DNA from: CAZPEV01 sp964585635
GTDB lineage: Bacteria; Zixibacteria; MSB-5A5; GN15; JAAZOE01
DNA length: 10,218 nucleotides
Assembly (NCBI GenBank): GCA_964585635.1
Contig: CAZPEV010000121.1
Span: forward strand, 1-10,218
Direction: 5' to 3'
Shown: positions 6,920 through 10,218 of the stretch, in pieces
How the letters are laid out: each line of letters starts with the position of its first letter
How positions within the stretch are numbered: position 1 is the first letter of the stretch
The notes under the pieces: generated by a model
What the model saw: the letters and a program-made list of their open reading frames with translations, nothing else
What the model was told of the DNA's origin: nothing
The model's database searches: none
Program-made: the position numbers and the translations under genes

Positions 6920-7684
6920 AGGTCCCGGAGCACGGATTATCCCGACAGAAATCCAAACTGCCGGCATGCGGTAGTTTACGGCCCCTTTCCACTCTTCTCC
7001 TGTGCGACGATCGCGGTAGGTGATGTCCGCGCTATGAGCGGCGGACATGATCCTGCCCTCCAGCAAGAGATAGTGTCTCCTTCCGATGGGGATGCTCAAT
7101 CCCGCCCGCAGATGGGGACTGATCCCCCACCCCATGTCAATCTGCTTCGCCTTGGTGGTCGAGTCGTACATCGGTATATTGACATCGGCTGGTTCGTCAA
7201 GAACCAGCTGGCTGAAATGCAGATTAACACCAACACCGGCATAGGGGCGCAACCGGCCGGTTGACCTGCGCAGGGTAAGATCCAGGGTGGGTGAAAGGAT
7301 GACGAAATCGGCATGCGGCAGACCGTCAACATCAAGAGATGAAATGACAATGTCCAGGCCGGCGCTCGGAACGAGCGGCCGGAAACCATCAAAGAAGCCG
7401 GTGAAGCCGACTCCAAATCCGTTCCTGACTCCTTCGGCCTTAGTTGTAAATAGACCCGATATGGCATACGAGAAATGACTTGTATCATCAGGCGGCTTGG
7501 TAGGCCATTCCGCCGGGAGCAAGTGAGGGGGCAATAGCGAGTCGGGCGCTGCGCCCTGCGCCTGCAGGGTGCTGGCCAGCAGAACAAGCCACGCCGCTAC
7601 AACCAAAAACGGCCCGTTGCATATTCGCCTGCTACCCTTGCTTGCATCACCGTGTGGCTGGGTTATGTCATCGTCAGGTGCCAT
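6899..7684 (-). CDS. Secreted protein, probable outer-membrane beta-barrel
   Basis: This is a 261-residue protein with no family I can name securely. Residues 1-18 form a polar, acidic leader (MAPDDDITQPHG...). A signal peptide follows, with R19-R20, a hydrophobic core (FLVVAAWLVLLAS) and a probable cleavage after TLQA (42). The mature part alternates polar and hydrophobic residues with glycine and aromatics (FSYAISGLFTT, GFGVGFTGFFDGF, LRPYAGVGVNLHFSQL, MGWGISPHLRAGLSIPIG), which is typical of 8-12-stranded barrels of the OmpW/OmpA-like or 'outer membrane beta-barrel' type. The protein ends GKKYAP rather than with a C-terminal aromatic, which is atypical for a BAM substrate. ATG 7684 was preferred over a further in-frame ATG at 7798, because the longer form would overlap the kinase's conserved C-terminus by over 100 nt. 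The chosen ATG overlaps the kinase stop by 11 nt, with GGAG four bases upstream. The gene is coupled to the M61 gene in the same way. Confidence 0.75.
   Translation of the reverse strand: MAPDDDITQPHGDASKGSRRICNGPFLVVAAWLVLLASTLQAQGAAPDSLLPPHLLPAEWPTKPPDDTSHFSYAISGLFTTKAEGVRNGFGVGFTGFFDGFRPLVPSAGLDIVISSLDVDGLPHADFVILSPTLDLTLRRSTGRLRPYAGVGVNLHFSQLVLDEPADVNIPMYDSTTKAKQIDMGWGISPHLRAGLSIPIGRRHYLLLEGRIMSAAHSADITYRDRRTGEEWKGAVNYRMPAVWISVGIIRAPGPGKKYAP
6914..6919 (-). promoter_or_regulatory. Possible Shine-Dalgarno for the alternative M61 start
   Basis: GGGAAG lies four bases before ATG 6909 and inside the last codons of the barrel gene. It would drive the longer M61 form that begins MHLDDDK. Confidence 0.35.
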
Positions 7685-7692
7685 ATTTCTCC
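7662..7692 (-). repeat. Gene-junction box J2 (kinase i / barrel protein)
   Basis: The minus strand reads GGAGAAATATGGCACCTGA followed by CGATGACATAAC. It differs from J1 at four of 31 positions, although the downstream gene here encodes an unrelated secreted protein. The upstream protein ends LEKYGT and the downstream one starts MAPDDD. Confidence 0.8.
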
Positions 7693-10218
7693 AAAAGCTT
7701 CTGGAAACGGGGATTGGAGCGCAACGGCGCCCAGGCTGTGTCGATACGAAGATATACAATCGAGATGAACCATGACGGGATAGACAGAAGATACTCAAGC
7801 TGGTCTATGGCTGAGTCGTAATCACCGACCATAACATATATCTCTGCCAAATTCTGGACGTTAATGGGACCGTCGAGCGCATCCTGAGATACAGGGAGTA
7901 ATTCGACCCCCCTTTTCCCTTCCCGAATTGCTTCTTTTGTGCGCCCTAATCCCGCATAAGCGATGCCGAGATAACTGTGGAAGGGACTATCGCCCGGCCT
8001 CGACTGTACCTTCTTCTCCAGGAAGATTCTGGCAGAGTCGTAACAGGCCAGTATTAGCTGCGGTCGGTTCAGCAAACCAAATATTCTAGCTTTGGTCAAA
8101 TAGTAAGATATCGTGTCATTAACACCATCTGGATCAGTGAATGTGGCCGGTCCTACCAGTCGGTTCAATGCCGTCTGATAGTCTCCATCAAGCACATCCA
8201 GTCCGACCAACGCGGGCACAAGGTCGGACATGTCTGCTTTTCCTGTCGCTTCCTGAAGGACTTTCCGCGCTTTCTTTGTGTCCCCCTCCGAGAGTAGATA
8301 CAGCCAGACCTTGTCATTGTATAACCTTGGCCGATCTGGAGCCATAGAGATGGCCCGGTCTACATAATACATCGCGTCGGCGTACTTGCGCATAATTCGG
8401 TAGGTCATCTCAACCTCTTGCGCCTTGTCATAGGAGAGCGGGTCAAGCTCGATTGCCTTCTTGAGGTTAGTAACCGCCTGTTCAAATTTCCCCTGACGCC
8501 TTTGAATATAGCCGACAAATGCGACGAGCTCAGCGTTGTTGGGCTGGCTTTTCTGCCCAATGGCGTACTGTTCCAAGGCACGTGCATAGTCGCGACTTCC
8601 AAAGTAGTAATAGGCACCCAAAGCCCAATGAGCCCCGGGCAGATCCGGTTCCAGCTCTAGGGCCTTGTCCACAGCCTCTTTTGCTTTATTCAGGCGCTCG
8701 TCAGTCCGGTCATAATATGCCCAATACATGAAAGAATGTTGGATTGAAAGACTTGCATAGACAAGGGCAAAAGTCGGGTCCAACTCCACCGCTTTCTTAT
8801 ACATCTCTATAGCTATGCGGACTTCTTTCTGCATCCCGCCCCGCCTCGAATAATCGTCGCCTCGCAGGCTGTATTCGTAAGCCTCAATATTGTTCGTCGG
8901 TCTTTTCTCGATTCTTCGTTGTTCCGCACTGAGGAGCGCCACGCCGAGCGCTTGGGCAACCTGCGTCGCAATATCCGCCTGCACGCCAAAGACCCCCGCC
9001 AAGGCACCTTCGTACGACTGCGACCAAACCTGAGAGCCATCGGAGACCTGGATGAGTTGCGGATTCACTCGCAAATGCTGACTGCCGTCGGGCATCTGCT
9101 CCCACCGAATCGTTCCCTGCAGCAGGTAACCCGCGCCGAGTTCCTTACCGATCTGGGCGACAGTCTTGGTCGTTTTCTTGTACTGCACCGCGCTGGATCG
9201 GGCAATAACTCGGAGGCCAGTTATACCGCCCAGTTTGGTCGTGATCTCGTCAGTCAAACCATCGGCGAAGTATTCCTGCTCCGCCGGCCCGATGTTCTCA
9301 AGCGGCAGGACCGCCAGCATTTTCCGTGTCGCCCCCGACTTTTCTCCTGGGGGAAAAACATAGGTCGTGGCTATCCAATAGGCCGCCATGGCCAATAATA
9401 TCGCTCCGGCCGCGCTTACCACATACCGGTTCCACCAGTCCCGACGCCCTTTGGCCGATAGCGCCGGAGCTTCTTCCGTAGAAAGCCGTTTCAGGTCGGC
9501 GGTCAGGTCCGCCGCCGTCTGATACCGATGCGGCGGCGCCTTCGCCAGCATCTTGCCGACAATCCGTTGGACCTCGTCCGGCACACCGGATTTATGGCGC
9601 CCCAGCGGCTCCGGCTCTTCATAGGCAATGGCATATATTATGGCCGGTTCATGCTCCCCTCTGAACGGCAATTGCCCGGCGATCAGCTCGTACAGGACAA
9701 CCCCCAGGGAGAAGATGTCGGCGCGATGATCGACTTCCTCGCCGCGCGTCTGTTCAGGGGACATGTAATACAATGTCCCCAGGGTCGAGCCGGTCTTGGT
9801 CAGATGATCGGCACCCCTGACTGTCGCCAAGCCGAAATCCACGATTCGTGCCCGACCATGAGAATCGATCAGGATGTTTGAGGGCTTGATGTCCCGATGG
9901 ATGATTCCCGCTTCATGCGCCGCCGCCAAGCCTTCCGCTATTTGTATGCCCAACTCGACAACCTCGCGGACCGAGAACTTCTTTCCCGCGGCATATTCCT
10001 TGAGTGAGCGGCCTTCCACGTACTGCATGGCGATGAACGGGCGGCTCTGGTACTCGCCTACTTCATACATCTGAATAATGTTGGGGTGATCAAGCTTGGC
10101 GGCCGCCTGAGCTTCGCGCTTGAATCGGGCGCGGCAGTCAGCGTCCCGGCACAAGTCAGGGGGGAGGAACTTGAGGGCGACCTTGCGATTGAGTTCAGTG
10201 TCCTCAGCCAGATAGACC
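7674..10218 (-). CDS. Transmembrane Ser/Thr protein kinase with TolB-like and TPR domains (5' end outside window)
   Basis: The frame is open to the right edge. It encodes 847 residues, starting at VYLAED, which aligns with residue 37 of the complete paralogue at 4877, so about 36 N-terminal residues including the glycine loop lie outside. Visible kinase motifs are VALKF (ATP lysine), HRDIKPSN, DFGLAT and SPEQTRGE. The juxtamembrane RRDWWNRYVV and a helix ending in IATTYVFPPGEKSG are nearly identical to the paralogue (4 differences in 36 residues). Next comes a TolB-like region (AVLPLENIG, YFADGLTDEIT) and then TPR repeats such as AVELDPTFALVYASLSIQ and AIELDPLSYDKAQEV. The C-terminus is LEKYGT, and its stop overlaps the barrel gene start by 11 nt. 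A TTG codon at 10154 could be read as a start but lies inside the kinase N-lobe, so I reject it. It is likely a cytosolic RD kinase with a periplasmic sensor; the ligand is unknown. Confidence 0.93.
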   Translation of the reverse strand, partial: VYLAEDTELNRKVALKFLPPDLCRDADCRARFKREAQAAAKLDHPNIIQMYEVGEYQSRPFIAMQYVEGRSLKEYAAGKKFSVREVVELGIQIAEGLAAAHEAGIIHRDIKPSNILIDSHGRARIVDFGLATVRGADHLTKTGSTLGTLYYMSPEQTRGEEVDHRADIFSLGVVLYELIAGQLPFRGEHEPAIIYAIAYEEPEPLGRHKSGVPDEVQRIVGKMLAKAPPHRYQTAADLTADLKRLSTEEAPALSAKGRRDWWNRYVVSAAGAILLAMAAYWIATTYVFPPGEKSGATRKMLAVLPLENIGPAEQEYFADGLTDEITTKLGGITGLRVIARSSAVQYKKTTKTVAQIGKELGAGYLLQGTIRWEQMPDGSQHLRVNPQLIQVSDGSQVWSQSYEGALAGVFGVQADIATQVAQALGVALLSAEQRRIEKRPTNNIEAYEYSLRGDDYSRRGGMQKEVRIAIEMYKKAVELDPTFALVYASLSIQHSFMYWAYYDRTDERLNKAKEAVDKALELEPDLPGAHWALGAYYYFGSRDYARALEQYAIGQKSQPNNAELVAFVGYIQRRQGKFEQAVTNLKKAIELDPLSYDKAQEVEMTYRIMRKYADAMYYVDRAISMAPDRPRLYNDKVWLYLLSEGDTKKARKVLQEATGKADMSDLVPALVGLDVLDGDYQTALNRLVGPATFTDPDGVNDTISYYLTKARIFGLLNRPQLILACYDSARIFLEKKVQSRPGDSPFHSYLGIAYAGLGRTKEAIREGKRGVELLPVSQDALDGPINVQNLAEIYVMVGDYDSAIDQLEYLLSIPSWFISIVYLRIDTAWAPLRSNPRFQKLLEKYGT
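7689..7692 (-). promoter_or_regulatory. Shine-Dalgarno inside the right-end kinase's final codons
   Basis: GGAG lies four bases before ATG 7684, in the same position relative to stop and start as at 2247-2250. It decides the barrel gene start. Confidence 0.5.
10117..10218 (-). repeat. Near-identical kinase N-lobe block, copy in the right-end kinase
   Basis: This is the partner of 2034-2135, with offset 8083 and mismatches at 10140 and 10163. The block reaches the window edge, so its full length is unknown and may include the gene start and the upstream junction. Confidence 0.85.

Noticed and set aside
7685..7798. Upstream in-frame extension of the barrel gene to ATG 7798
   Set aside because: It would overlap the conserved kinase C-terminus by over 100 nt and place 38 extra residues before a leader that already has its own SD and coupled ATG.
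1..10218. CRISPR arrays, tRNA/rRNA genes, insertion sequences, rho-independent terminators
   Set aside because: I looked on both strands and found no regular spacer-repeat units, cloverleaf-like segments, transposase motifs or GC-hairpin plus T-run structures. Coding density leaves only two gaps under 80 nt.

Overview
The window looks like a fragment of a Gram-negative, probably uncultivated bacterium. Ser/Thr kinases with a TolB-like segment and TPRs, or with PD40 beta-propeller repeats, are typical of Zixibacteria/FCB-type lineages, Gemmatimonadota and Acidobacteriota. That placement is inference from protein style, not from a marker gene. An outer-membrane beta-barrel candidate and two Sec-type signal peptides support a diderm cell. 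Base composition is moderately GC-rich and even across the window.

All five genes lie on the minus strand, so transcription runs from the right edge to the left. In order they are: (i) a receptor-type Ser/Thr kinase with TolB-like and TPR regions, 5' end outside the window (10218-7674); (ii) a small secreted beta-barrel candidate (7684-6899); (iii) an M61-family metallopeptidase with a PDZ domain (6819-4924, or from an alternative upstream start at 6909); (iv) a complete second kinase-TolB-TPR paralogue (4877-2232); (v) a third kinase paralogue whose sensor is a PD40/WD40-like beta-propeller, 3' end outside the window (2242-1). Coding is nearly continuous. The only gaps are 46 nt before gene iv and 79 nt before the preferred M61 start, and no terminator or tRNA is visible. 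The layout reads as one operon in which the kinases would sense in the periplasm and signal in the cytosol, while the peptidase and barrel act in the envelope. Joint function is inference.

The most unusual signal is a short junction sequence at gene boundaries. A Shine-Dalgarno-like GGAG or GGGAAG, an ATG, and the upstream gene's TGA 8 nt downstream make an identical 11-nt stop/start overlap at three junctions (i/ii, ii/iii, iv/v). Each is followed by codons for an acidic Asp-Asp-Asp leader. The same leader opens gene iv. The leader is therefore shared by unrelated products (kinases, a barrel, and an upstream start of the peptidase), which suggests the junction itself has been duplicated and reused as a gene-joining cassette. 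The kinase paralogues are also mosaic: the first and third share a 102-nt block with only 2 mismatches, which ends abruptly, and the three have exchanged or diversified their sensor regions behind a common kinase domain.
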